Shown here: positions 37,722 to 48,416 of the stretch, one piece after another
Layout: every line of letters begins with the position of its first letter
How positions within the stretch are numbered: position 1 is the first letter of the stretch
Source of the DNA: Amphiduros pacificus
Taxonomy: Eukaryota; Annelida; Polychaeta; Phyllodocida; Hesionidae
Assembly: GCA_949316495.1 (NCBI GenBank)
Contig: OX439004.1
Location: 55,212,159 to 55,276,158, forward strand
Direction: 5' to 3'
Length of the DNA: 64,000 nt
Position numbers and translations under genes: made by a program
Notes under the pieces: model-generated
The model's database searches: none
What the model was told of the DNA's origin: nothing
What the model saw: the letters and a program-made list of their open reading frames with translations, nothing else

Positions 37722-38843
37722 TGCAGCCCTCCATCCTAGAGCCCTCCGTCCTAGAGCCCTCCATCCTAGAGCTCTCAATCCTACAGCCCTCCATCCTAGA
37801 GCTCTCAATCCTACAGCCCTCCATCCTACAGCCCTCCATCCTACAGCCCTCAATCCTACAGCTCTCAATCCTACAGCCCTCCACCCTACAGCCCTCCATC
37901 CTACAGCCCTCCATCCTACAGCCCTCCATCCTACAGCCCTCCATCCTACAGCCTTCCATCCTAGAGCCCTCCCTCCAACAGCCCTCCATCCTACAGCCCT
38001 CCATCCTACAGCCCTCCATCCTACAGCCCTCCATCCTACAGCCCTCCATCCTACAGCCCTCCATCCTACAGCCCTCCATCCTACAGCCCTCCATCCTACA
38101 GCCCTCCCTCCAACAGCCCTCCATCCTACAGCCCTCCCTCCTACAGCCCTCCATCCTACAGCCGTCCATCCTACAGTCCTCCACCCTACAGCCCTTCATC
38201 CTACAGCCCTCCATCCTACAGCCCTCCATCCTACAGCCCTCCATCCTACAGCTCTCAATCCTACAGCCCTCCATCCTACAGCCCTCCATCCTACAGCCCT
38301 CCATCCTACAGCTCTCAATCCTACAGCTCTCAATCCTACAGCCCTCCATCCTAGAGCCCTCCATCCTAGAGCCCTACATCCTAGAGCCCTCCATCCTATA
38401 GCCCTCCATCCTACAGCCCTCCATCCTACAGCCCTCCATCCTACAGTCCTCCATCCTACAGCCCTCCATCCTACAGCTCTCAATCCTACAGCCCTCCATC
38501 CTACAGCCCTCCATCCTACAGCCCTCCACCCTACAGCCCTTCATCCAACAGTCCTCCATCCTACAGCCCTCCATCCTAGAGCCCTCCATCCTATAGCCCT
38601 CCATCCTACAGCCCTCCATCCTACAGTCCTCCATCCTACAGCCCTCCATCCTACAGTCCTCCATCCTACAGCCCTCCATCCTACAGCCCTCCATCCTACA
38701 GCCCTCCATCCTACAGTCCTCCATCCTACAGCCCTCCATCCACAGTCCTCCATCCTACAGCCCTCCATCCTACAGCCCTCCATTCTACAGCCCTCCCTCC
38801 TACAGCCCTCCCTCCTAAAGCCCTCCATCCTACAGCCTTCCAT
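37722..38843. repeat. 15-bp minisatellite, about 75 copies
   Basis: Units CCTACAGCCCTCCAT with variants CCTAGAG, CAATCCTACAGCTCT and CCTCCAACAG. The 5-codon period keeps several frames open on both strands (Leu-Gln-Pro-Ser-Ile on plus, Met-Glu-Gly-Cys-Arg on minus). Up to 256 codons are open, but the reading is low-complexity in every frame. The array ends exactly against a MITE terminal-repeat remnant at 38845. Confidence 0.98.
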
Positions 38844-38844
38844 T

Positions 38845-38872
38845 GAAATCGGCGCAAATGTGGCTGAGGTAT
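38845..38872 (-). mobile_element. Isolated MITE terminal repeat, inverted
   Basis: GGCGCAAATGTGGCTGAGGT at 38851-38870 is the complement of the MITE left end. Its terminus (TACCTCAG when read on minus) is the same as that of the copy starting at 38966. It is a fragment between the 15-bp array and the next MITE remnant. Confidence 0.75.
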
Positions 38873-38965
38873 AAGGCATATCTCAGATTACCACTGATGA
38901 ACTCCCCGGGACCCTGTGAAATCGACCGATTCTTACTTCCCGGCCGGCGCCCGGTGCAAATGTGA
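38873..38965. mobile_element. MITE remnant interrupted by a second copy (left part)
   Basis: Matches the 3' end of the MITE at 20548-21114 (GGCATATCTCAGATT, ACTCCCC, CGGCCGGCGCCCGGTG) and runs into the right terminal repeat, GCAAATGTGA. There it is broken by the insertion at 38966-39507. The terminal repeat resumes at 39511. Confidence 0.85.
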
Positions 38966-39507
38966 TACCTCAGTCACATTTGCGTCGATTTCAGCAAAGA
39001 TGCCCGTCGATGAGTATTTTTTACAAAATCGGTCGGCAGTTCAGATTGCCGTGCGGGCACCGGGAGATCATCAGCCACAATTGGGCATCTTAAAGACGTA
39101 TGACGGGTCATCGGGAATATTAGCTGCAACAAAAAAGTTGCCGACGTTTCCCCGATGTCTTATCAGCAAATATTATCTTAAAGTAACCTCCCGCAGTCAC
39201 ATCGGCAGATTATCTTAGGGCTGCCGGTGGCATCGTGCTATTGTCAGATGATCCAACGTATCCAATAATTTAGATGTCTTAAGGATGTCCTACAGACGTC
39301 TGTCAAATGAGACAGACGTCTTTAGGATATCTCACAGACGTCTGTGACCTCTCATCTGGCAAGTGCCGTGCGGCTCCCATGTATAATGTGACCACAGCTG
39401 CGGCATATCTCAGATTGTTGCTGATAAACTCCCCAGCGGGCGGCAGACTGTGAAGTCGGCCGATTGTTACTTCCCGGCCGGTGCCCAGTGCAAATGTGAC
39501 TGAGGCA
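38966..39507. mobile_element. MITE copy nested in a related MITE, TGA target duplication
   Basis: Ends are TACCTCAGTCACATTTGCG and TGCAAATGTGACTGAGGCA. It is flanked by TGA at 38963-38965 and 39508-39510. Removing the element and one TGA restores GCAAATGTGACTGAGCCA, an intact right terminal repeat of the host copy. Internal ACAGACGTCTGT palindromes near 39291-39345 match those of the 20548 copy. No transposase is present. Confidence 0.9.
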
Positions 39508-39510
39508 TGA

Positions 39511-39518
39511 CTGAGCCA
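39511..39518. mobile_element. MITE remnant interrupted by a second copy (right end)
   Basis: CTGAGCCA completes the outer terminal repeat after the nested insertion and is followed by TTA, the same triplet that flanks the 20548 copy. Confidence 0.75.
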
Positions 39519-39943
39519 TTACTAAACTGAAACTGCGAATTTTTGTTACATCTAAACAAGAATTATTTTCAGAAAAATATGGAGGCTTTGGCAAAGCTGT
39601 GGTGTTGTATATTTTTTCAATCAAAATAGAGACTGGGAGATATTACCACATCCCCGAAGAATTTAGGATATGTAAATTAATTGAAATTGAAAATAAAAAA
39701 CAATTTATATGTAGACATATATACCTTGTATAAAGATTACCAGCTACATGAGTCAGAGTGTATGTCATTCCCATAATTTGTAAATCTAGACACTGAAGAC
39801 AAATTATATATTTGATGGCACAGCAATAAATCAAATTAGCAAGATATACTTGGAAATCATGCCAAAAAAGATGATCTATATTGTATTTATGGACATAATG
39901 TAAATATTGCTCCTGAAGCACCTTGACCATTGTAATACTACCA
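39519..39943. other. AT-rich single-copy sequence
   Basis: No gene recognised. Confidence 0.5.
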
Positions 39944-40426
39944 CACAATGTGGCACATAGGTCACACAAAGTGACCTATAGGTCACACAAAGTGGCACAT
40001 AGGTCACACAAAGTGGCACATAGGTCACACAAAGTGGCACATAGGTCACACAAAGTGGCACATAGGTCACACAATGTGGCACATAGGTCACTCAAAGTGG
40101 CACATATGTCACACAATGTGGCACATAGGTCACATAAAGTGGCACATAGGTCACAAAAAGTGGCACATAGGTCACACAAAGTGGCACATAGGTCACACAA
40201 AGTGGCACATGGAACCGTACAAAGTGACACATAGGTCACACAATGTGACACATAGGTCACACAGAGTGGCACATAGGTCACACAATGTGACACAAAGTGG
40301 CACATAGGTCACACAAAGTGGCACATAGGTCACACAATGTGACACATAGGTCACACAAAGTGGCACATGGGACCGTACAAAGTGGCACATAGGTCACACA
40401 AAGTGGCACATAGGTCACACAAAGTA
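39944..40426. repeat. 21-bp minisatellite, about 23 copies
   Basis: Units GTGGCACATAGGTCACAC plus AAA. Variants carry ATGTGACAC, and two units carry ATGGAACCGTAC or ATGGGACCGTAC. The 7-codon period opens several frames on both strands. Each standard unit carries AGGTCA. Confidence 0.97.
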
Positions 40427-40546
40427 TATTCCCATGATATGGTATCATATTCCCATGATATGGTATCATATTCCCATGATATGGTACCATATGCCCATGA
40501 TATGGTATTGTATCATATGCCCATGATATGATATCATATGTCCATA
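40427..40546. repeat. Second 21-bp tandem repeat, about 5 copies
   Basis: CCCATGATATGGTATCATA units begin at 40431, 40452, 40473 and 40494 (21 bp), then after a 26-bp step at 40520. The sequence is unrelated to the adjoining 21-bp array but the period is the same. Units are partly self-complementary (CCATGATATGG). Confidence 0.92.
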
Positions 40547-41107
40547 ATGTTTTCAATTCCAATTTTCAAAAAGCTTAAAAATTTTAGTTAATTCAATTAG
40601 TTTAAAAAGGTTTTTGAAAGCACGGTTTTATATTCATAAAAGATATATTCATAAAAGAAGCAGTCAATATCCTGTAAAAAACCTAAATATTTTTATTCTG
40701 AAATTTAAAAAAAGAAACGCCATTTTGATTCCCTTTGAAAATCAAGTTAATGTTGTTGCACGCAACATTTCTCATCTGATTTATTTGCACAAGAATAATA
40801 TAATATATCCATTCCAGATATGTACGTATCAGATCTCCCTCTTCTCGTAGGTCTTCATATATCTAATCACGAAGAATGGAAACACGACACTACAACAAAG
40901 TTTATCAATTTGAGAATTCTCGTTTCTGAGATTGTTGAGGAGAATAATTCAACTCATTAGAACTGCATGTAATATGCAGAATTTATCAGGAGAAAAGATA
41001 AGTTTCTATATTCATGCTACATGTCGTTTATCTGTCATAGGAACACGTGAAAATATCACGTGGTTGTCGCTGAGATTATAATTACAGCCTCCACGACGAT
41101 ACAACAA
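40547..41107. other. AT-rich single-copy sequence
   Basis: No gene recognised. Confidence 0.5.
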
Positions 41108-41160
41108 CTCTCTACTATGAAGCTCTCTAGTATGAAGCCCTCTAGTATGTAGCCCTAGTA
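41108..41160. repeat. 16-bp tandem repeat, 3 copies
   Basis: TATGAAG/TATGTAG followed by CTCTCTAG or CCCTCTAG at 16-bp steps (41115, 41131, 41147). Confidence 0.75.
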
Positions 41161-41453
41161 TTTGATGTGTATTCATTAGGGATGATGAAAGTTGAAAGAC
41201 TCCAGAGCCACAGGTAATATTCTCAAGATGTGTCATGCTGATGTTCTGATTGCGGAGACTTCATTACATCTACATACCGATCAAAGGGGATCCTAAAATA
41301 GATATGTCGCCTTTGATAATAATATTTATAATGTATCTGAACTCAAACATGTTTATATATTATTTTGAGAAAAATGAGAATATTTGATGATAATTACTTC
41401 GTTACTTGATAATTAATTAGTTGAAGGCGTTGTGGGGACTCCCGTAGAGGTAA
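41161..41453. other. Single-copy spacer
   Basis: Nothing recognised. Confidence 0.45.
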
Positions 41454-41718
41454 GTGGTGACCTCTCAGTGGTGACCTCTCAGTGGTGACCTCTCAGTTGT
41501 GATCTCTCAGTTGTGACCTTTCAGTGGTGACCTCTCAGTGGTGACCTCTCAGTGGTGACCTCTCAGTTGTGACCTTTCAGTGGTGACCTCTCAGTGGTGA
41601 CCTCCCAGTGGTGACCTCTCAGTGGTGACCTCCCAGTGGTGACCTCCCAGTGGTGACCTCTCAGTGGTGACCTCCCAGTGGTGACCTCCCAGTGGTGACC
41701 TCCCAGTGGTGACCTCTA
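41454..41718. repeat. 14-bp minisatellite, about 19 copies
   Basis: Units GTGGTGACCTCTCA with variants CTCCCA, GTTGTGACC and CTTTCA. Most carry TGACCT, giving direct repeats of that hexamer every 14 bp. Confidence 0.97.
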
Positions 41719-42337
41719 AGCTGTGCATATTTGATGCAGGTTACACGTGGATGTGAGGCTGTCATTGTCACTCAGTCCAAACACAGATCATATTGCTAGC
41801 GAGGTTTTAGCTTAATGCCGGCGGGGTTTACCTTAATGCCGCCTGATGCCCGGCTGGAGGTGTGAAGGTGATGAGACAGATCTGTGCCACCTCATCACCA
41901 CCTTATTACAGCATTAATGCCGGGTCTTTGAAGTGGCCGAGTAGCTGAGTCTGCAAGCTGGGCAGATGAAGCATCCTCCCACCCGGCATCAAGTGATCGT
42001 CATTAGCCATTACTTTACATTAATGCACATTCTTTGATCACCACGTCCGCAGATTTATTTCATTACTGGCCTAATATCAGCGCTTGTCACCATTTGATAT
42101 ATAATTCTTACTATTCCACAAATGAGCTTGGAACGTTAACAGTCTTACTTAGAATGCGACTCACGAAGCGCTGACGTCAACAAACAAAACATGATTTATA
42201 TAGTTGCATACAGAAGACGCCCTGTTTGTGGGGGACATATTGTCTATTGATATAAAGATATAAGACAGACACGTGACCTTATCTATCACTTGTGCTGAGC
42301 ATGTTGTGTGTTCTGATTAGTGGCGGTATATGAAGCC
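41719..42337. other. Single-copy sequence with a GC-richer island
   Basis: Bases about 41740-42010 are GC-richer, with TTAATGCCG recurring three times (41812, 41830 and 41913) and no coding signal. Possible conserved non-coding DNA; not demonstrable here. Confidence 0.4.
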
Positions 42338-42362
42338 GGGGGTGGGGGCCCGGGGGTGGGGG
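42338..42362 (+). other. G-quadruplex motif
   Basis: Four runs of five G with loops T, CCC and T form a very strong canonical G4 pattern. It arises from a 13-bp duplication, and the central CCC could alternatively pair with G. Confidence 0.85.
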
Positions 42363-42526
42363 CAGTCTCCTCTCCTCTCGTCTGTCTCTGTCAATTAATG
42401 TCCTCCCTTGTTCCCCGGTATCTGGCAGTGGGGCAAGTCTCAAAGTTATCGCAGTTCTTGAACAAGTATATACAAAGCATCCGTTTAAAATTTTACAAGG
42501 ACATAAAACTTTACTTTGTTGCTTAT
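42363..42526. other. Single-copy spacer
   Basis: Nothing recognised. Confidence 0.45.
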
Positions 42527-43190
42527 TCCCCCTCATCAGACTATCTGGAGTGCCCCCCCTCATCAGGCTATCTGCATTGTCCCCCCTCATCAGACCATCT
42601 GCAGTGTCCCCCCTCATCAGGCTATCTAAAGTGTCGCCCCTCATCAGGCTATCTGCAGTGTCCCCCCGCATCAGACCATCTGCAGTGTCCCCTCTCATCA
42701 GACCATCTGCAGTGTCCCCCCTCATCAGGCTATCTAAAGTGTCGCCCCTCATCAGGCTATCTAAAGTGTCCCCCCTCATTAGGCTATCTGCAGTGCCCCC
42801 CTCCCTCACCAGGCTATCTGCAGTGTCCCCCCCTCATCAGGCTATCTGCAGTGCCCCTTCCCCTCATCAGGCTATCTGCAGTGTCCCCCCCTCATCAGAC
42901 CATCTGTAGTGTCCCCCCTCATCAGGCTATCTAAAGTGTCGCCCCTCATCAGGCTATCTAAAGTGTCCCCCCTCATTAGGCTATCTGCAGTGCTCCCCCC
43001 CCTCACCAGGCTATCTGCAGTGTCCCCCCTCATCAGGCTATCTGCAGTGCCCCATCCTCTCATCAGGCTATCTGCAGTGCCACCTCCCCTCACCAGGCTA
43101 TCTGCAGTGCCCCCCCCCCCCCTCACCAGGCTATCTGCAGTGCCCCCCCTCATCAGGTTATCTGCAGTGTCCCCCTCACCAGGCTATCTG
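42527..43190. repeat. 27-bp minisatellite, about 25 copies
   Basis: Units CATCAGGCTATCTGCAGTGT followed by a C-run of variable length (5 to 14 C). Variants include CATCAGACCATCTGC and CTATCTAAAGTGTCG. C-run slippage makes the period irregular (26-34 bp) toward the right end. Confidence 0.96.
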
Positions 43191-43299
43191 AAGGACACTA
43201 CTTTTGTTTACAGCAATCACCAATGTATTAGCCTTATAGGGAAAGCTCCGAACTCACGGCGACCAACACGAAAGGACTAAATTGCTTCTGTTGTGACCA

Positions 43300-43610
43300 A
43301 CAATCACGCAATAGAACGGCCAAGACAAGGTACTGTCTTCAAAGAACCAGGTGACCATAACAAGGTACCGGTTGTGAATAATTAAGTTGGTTTGACAATG
43401 TACTGGCTTTGAAGACAAAAGAGCCCTAACAAGATTTTTGCTTTGATAAACGCGAGTGACAATAACTTAGTATTGATTTGAAGACTTGAATGGCTGAAAC
43501 AAGGAAAATGGCTTGAAAGACTTAAGATGTTATACCAAGGTACCGACTTCAGAGACTTAAGTGGCTGAGCCAAGACCCCACAATGACTCTGACAAGGTGG
43601 AGCCTATATT
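43300..43610. repeat. Degenerate tandem repeat, roughly 42-bp period
   Basis: Recurrent motifs CAAGGTAC, TTGAAGAC, TTAAGTGG and GGCTGA occur in the same order about seven times with heavy divergence. This looks like the decayed end state of a minisatellite. The period is approximate. Confidence 0.5.
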
Positions 43611-43671
43611 GCTATGGCAAGGAAGTGGCCTAGAGCATTCATGGAATCAAATTTTTAGCAATTTTCCCTTA

Positions 43672-44113
43672 CATGATATAAATTTTAATATCCTAAACTT
43701 TGTGATCAAATGTTATTACCCATCATATTTACCCTACATAAAATTGTTGTGCCATTTGAAAGTAGAGTCCTCTGGCAAAATCTTAATTCACCCATCGAAC
43801 ACTTTGTCAACAAACTTTGTTTAGCTGATCAGTGATTTACTGCAATCACCTGCTTAGTTAGGATTTTCTAATAATGGGGCACCTTCAGATTGGGACACTG
43901 GAGTTATTTGGCTAAAGGAGGCCTGTTTGTCCATTATTGTTTGTCTATTTGTACAGGCCTTTTAGACCACACATATTACTGGGCACTTTCAGCAAAACAT
44001 ATTGATCATAGCAGGTGTCCTTCAGGGAGATAGCTTGTTCGTGTCCCATGACCACATATCATTTAAGCATACCCCCATAATCTTTATCAAATTGCCTGTG
44101 ACCTCTGTGATTT
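43672..44113 (-). mobile_element. Dispersed repeat, copy 2 (inverted relative to 9081-9600)
   Basis: Reads on the minus strand through the same landmark series as the copy at 9081-9600: GAGGTCACAG, TATGCTTAAAT, TGTTTTGCT, CTGAAGGTGCCCCA, CAGCTAAACAAAGTTTGTTG and ATGATGGGTAATAACATTTG. It is shorter by about 80 bp, mostly in one internal gap. The 87-codon ORF overlapping its right end in sense (43561-43824) is incidental. Confidence 0.75.
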
Positions 44114-44250
44114 CTTTAACAAATATGAGTCCCAATGATATGCTACACACATGGTGATATTAGAAACCTAGATTCTGATCCAAACATCTTATTGTGTTCC
44201 TAGCAAGCCAAAGCATTTTAAAATTACATGTGTCTTTTCAAAGACATTGT
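44114..44250. other. Single-copy spacer
   Basis: Nothing recognised. Confidence 0.45.
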
Positions 44251-44447
44251 GACAGCGTTTAGTGGCCCAGTAGAGGGAATATGACGGGAATGGCTCGCGG
44301 TGGTCAGCAACAGACAGCATTTAGTGGCCCAGTAGAGGGAATATGACGGGAATGGCTCGCGGTGGTCAGCAACAGACAGCGTTTAGTGGCCCAGTAGAGG
44401 GAATATGACGGGAATGGCTCGCGGTGGTCAGCAACAGACAGCGTTTA
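44251..44447. repeat. 62-bp tandem repeat, about 3.2 copies
   Basis: Three nearly identical units containing CAGTAGAGGGAATATGACGG and ATGGCTCGCGGTGGTCAGC. The only visible difference is GCATTTAG/GCGTTTAG, so the duplication is recent. Confidence 0.95.
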
Positions 44448-45987
44448 AAGTAAATCACAAGGTCACGTGCTTCCGCGGTCTCCGTCTTTATTTGCTCTGA
44501 GGCAAAGTGAGAGACTCACAAAAAGTCAATACTTCTTTAAAAGAAAGGTTTTTTCTTCTTTAGAAGTGTAAAAAAGAGAAAGGTGGATAGAGACTGAGTG
44601 GAGAACTACAGACATTGGCGTGTGTTTGTTTGTCGTGTGAAATATTGTGGTGAGTTCCTCATGGCAAACACCTACTGTAGAGTGCTATGAACAATCAATA
44701 TTCATTTAGAATCAAATGCTACTCTTCAGAGCAAAATTGAACCAAAAAGAGAACTTTGTTCATAAGTAAAACGCCACAGAAATTGCTTATCGATATTTTA
44801 CTTTGGGCAATGAGAGGTATTAGAGAAAGTGTCTGATATTTACTATTCCATGAAGGATATTTTAGATAATGAAACATGATAAAAGACACAATCTGAAAGC
44901 TGTGATATTCTCAAATGTCACCATGTCCTTCAATCATCCCTGTATTTAATATTGCGCTGGGTTGCGGTATAATAACTGCTTTGAAGGGAACCGAGTCAGA
45001 ATTTGGATTTTTATCGCATTTTAACACATTGGACGCTTATGGATTTTGCAGCAATTGTAATTTTGGACTCGTTCCCACTGCGATGGATTTGGACTTAACC
45101 CTGACTGGGTGCAAGTTTCATTTCCCACGTAAATCCTTTGATAAATGTCTGCGCTGGTGCGGTGCCACTCTTTATTGTACCTAGTCACTAAGCATGAAAA
45201 CTGGCATAAATCGGACTCAAATATTGGGCTTATTTGGCAGAGGGTTGAGGTGAGGGCATCTGAGGGCCTTTGACATGAAGGTCCGAGCCTCGTGGGCCGC
45301 TGTCACCACACCACATATATGCCACCCTCGCTACCCATTACTGGAGCGGCTACATTCTCTCTACTCTGACTGGTTTGTGACAGCTCGCTAGCTGATCTTC
45401 TCTTCACTTGTATAACCTCAGGCGAATCTCCATTACCCATATCCTATCGCAGATCTAGCTTTCAAAAACTCCAAGCACAAGGGACATGCCTGAAACACTA
45501 TAGTGGGCATATTGCTTGGTCCACAGGCAGTACTTACACACACCAACCCACACCTCACATTCTATGTTTGATCCCTCACTTGTGTACTATATCTCACGAA
45601 GGATGTTTTTTCCCGAGAATAATGTATATAAGTGTACATAGCAGTGAGTACATAAATGTGGGTCCACATGTTTAGTCCACCTGCTGAAACGTCAACTGTC
45701 ACGTGATGTAATCATAGGATCTGCGTGTGTTGTTTAGGTATATAGAGTGGTTTAAACTGGCGTCAAAGAAATGTACAATCACCCAACTGGGGCAGACTCT
45801 GGATAGAAACACACAAAATTGATACCGGCAAAGGAGTATTTGGTATAAACAGCAAAAACCTATAAAGCCTTATCCAATTTGCACGACGTGGGAGGTAAAA
45901 GGTTTAGACTTGATAGCATTTCACAAAAACTCTTTAGCTTAGTGGCTTTCTGGCATTGTAAACATTTACAACATGCATGTTTCACAT
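44448..45987. other. Single-copy sequence
   Basis: No gene recognised. An 89-codon Cys-containing ORF at 44915-45184 lacks a signal peptide or a recognisable cysteine framework. Confidence 0.45.
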
Positions 45988-46003
45988 CCCATTAGGGGGC
46001 GCT
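45988..46003 (+). promoter_or_regulatory. CTCF-like binding motif
   Basis: CCCATTAGGGGGCGCT closely fits the bilaterian CTCF core (CCANNAGRKGGCGCT). CTCF is an insulator and loop-anchor protein conserved across bilaterian animals. It is the best match I noticed in single-copy DNA here; occupancy is unknown. Confidence 0.5.
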
Positions 46004-46630
46004 CGTTGTTGGCATCTTCTTTCTCCTTGAGTGGGCCATGATGCCTCTCTCTCTCCCGTGAATTCAATGTTGCATGTCCATCGTTCTAGTGAGTAGAGCA
46101 ATCACAGTCAATCCTGGCAGCCATGTTTAGACATTATATGGCACACGATAAAGAATAACTCTACTTGCTCCCCTATCTGTCTGTTTCTGCAGGCAGACAG
46201 CAAATTAGCTTGGGCTGGAGTGCCAGGAATAGCAGAGACGCCCCGGGCTAATATAACATTATTGCAGATATAGCTAATTGTCCCATAGCTTGCTTCTGGA
46301 GTTCACCCAAGAAGAATTGTGCCATTTCCAAATTGTGGTTGGTTTAGACGTTGATTGTTATATCCATGACAAATTTCATCCCCTGCTAAAAGACACTTCA
46401 CAAAAAAACATTCTCAAAATAGAGACAATCCTCAAAGAATTATATTGTTTTAGTTGGAAGCGGCGTATAAATAGCGCAGCATAAATGGGAATGTCTCTCC
46501 AAACTATCATCTCATCTCCTCGATCCCCACGACCCTGACAATTATGGAGTGCTCCGGGAAAGGTCCACAATCGTAATGATGTCTCCTCTCAAGGACAACA
46601 CCAACCTTCTGCTGATGCCCCGCGTCTGGC
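46004..46630. other. Single-copy sequence
   Basis: No gene recognised. A 68-codon ORF at 46278-46484 has no domain I know. Confidence 0.45.
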
Positions 46631-47265
46631 TGGACTGTGGGGAGGGACTGCGGGGAGGGACTGCGGGGAGGGACTGCGGGGAGGGACTGCGGGGAGGGAC
46701 TGCGGGGAGGGACTCTGGGCAGGGACTCCGGGCAGGGACTCCGGGCAGGGACTCTGGGAAGGGACTCTGGGAAGGGACTCTGGGGAGGGACTCTGGGGAG
46801 GGACTCTGGGGAGGGACTCCGGGCAGGGACTCCGGGCAGGGACTCCAGGCAGGGACTCCGGGCAGGGACTCTGGGGAGGGACTCTGGGGAGGGACTCTGG
46901 GGAGGGACTCTGGGGAGGGACTCTGGGGAGGGACCACGGGGAGGGCTCTGGGGAGGGACTCTGGGGAGGGACTCTGGGGAGGGACTCTGGGGAGGGATTC
47001 CAGGCAGGGACTCCAGGCAGGGACTCCAGGCAGGGACTCTGGGCAGGGACTCTGGGCAGGGACTCTGGGCAGGGACTCTGGGCAGGGACTCTGGGCAGGG
47101 ACTCCGGGCAGGGACTCTGGGAAGGGACTCTGGGGAGGGACTTTGGGGAGGGACTCTGGGGAGGGACTCTGGGGAGGGACTCCAGGCAGGGACTCTGGGC
47201 AGGGACTCCGGGGAGGGACTCCGGCAAGGGACTCTGGGCAGGATCTCTGGGCAGGGACTCCGGGT
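46631..47265. repeat. 13-bp G-rich minisatellite, about 49 copies
   Basis: Units GGGACTCTGGGGA with variants TGCGGGGA, CCGGGCA and CTGGGCA, grouped in blocks of the same variant. Because 13 is not a multiple of 3, all frames stay open and repeat every 13 residues (Gly-Arg-Asp-Ser-Gly-type on plus; Pro-Ser-rich on minus), up to 267 codons. The plus strand has two G-runs per unit and strong G4 potential. Confidence 0.98.
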
Positions 47266-48416
47266 TCAGGCCGTGCCGGGGGATGCCTGCTGCTTGATTA
47301 CTGAGACCACTTTCTCCAGGCACAGCTACTGGCCTCTCCTGTCTCTCAGATAAGATGGAGCAATATATCTCGACAATAATTCCAGAGATCACAGTATTAC
47401 TGATTCCATGAATGTTTCATCAATATGTAGTGTTTAGACTAAATGGAAGCCAACATATTTACACAAAGTTTATATTTTACATATAATATTTGAAGGGTTA
47501 TTTGTTCCCAGCGTTTCTACTCTCAATAAAGTGTTTATGTCACAAAGTGTGTTGCAGTTATTCTGATCAATGGCACATCTATTGGAGTAATACGATCATA
47601 AAGAAGGATGTCTCCGAGCTGAGCTGGCCGGCCTGGTCTGTATAGAGAGGTACATATTGGATCTGCATAGGTCACACAACAGGAAACAATGTGCTTTATG
47701 TGTTGTGTATTGATCCTAACAAGATAGTACAGTGTTGATGCAGCGCTGGCCGGGTCCTGTATTACATGCCTAATGCTAGGCCTGAATATTCTCACAGCTT
47801 ACAGAGACAGTCCAGTGACCATTCTCTGTCCACCTGACGTGTATCTTATTTTGGCTGTATCATTTCCAACTATATTACAATGTTGCCTTTACACTTGATT
47901 GAAGTGTGTCCCGATGGCTCACTGCATGAGGTTGAAACTGTAGCAGGCTACTCCAGCAATCTGCAGAGCAATCAAGGGTCTTTTCCTTTGACCATCTCTT
48001 ATATGCTACATTCGTAATCTCCAATTGACATATGTCATGATCCGGGTGACCCTGTTTTGTCTTCACACTCCACTGTAAATATGTCAAACTTGGCCCATAT
48101 TGACGGCGGTCACCTTCGTTTCATTATACGTAACTTTCTAAGAAAGGATAGGCTTATTGTGGTATATATGAGACCAATATTAGCAACGTTATGGGAGGGT
48201 CAATTTGAAGTGCAATGAGCTGGGTTTTGGTCTGTTAAATCATTAATCATAATCTTTGCCTTTATACACATAATTGTTTGTTTTGCCAGCAGATCTGTGT
48301 AAATCATTGATACAAATGATGCACATATGTTTACACCAATCCTTCTGAGGTCACCTGGATGTGGTGCCCTCTATAATATCCAAATCATGATCATTCCAGA
48401 GTGAACATTAAAACGG
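47266..48416. other. Single-copy sequence
   Basis: No gene recognised. Minus-strand ORFs of 86 and 70 codons have no visible domain. Confidence 0.45.

Noticed and set aside
37594-38739. Long ORFs of pentapeptide repeats (MEGCR and QPSIL types) as possible structural or pentapeptide-repeat proteins
   Set aside because: A 15-bp unit without stops opens frames on both strands. No start context, flanking domain or codon bias supports translation.
44915-45184. 89-codon cysteine-containing ORF as a secreted peptide
   Set aside because: No signal peptide, no recognisable cysteine spacing and no splice or promoter support.
46589-47392. Gly-rich and Pro-Ser-rich ORFs up to 267 codons as collagen- or mucin-like proteins
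   Set aside because: All frames are open because the 13-bp unit is stop-free; there is no Gly-X-Y collagen period and no signal peptide.
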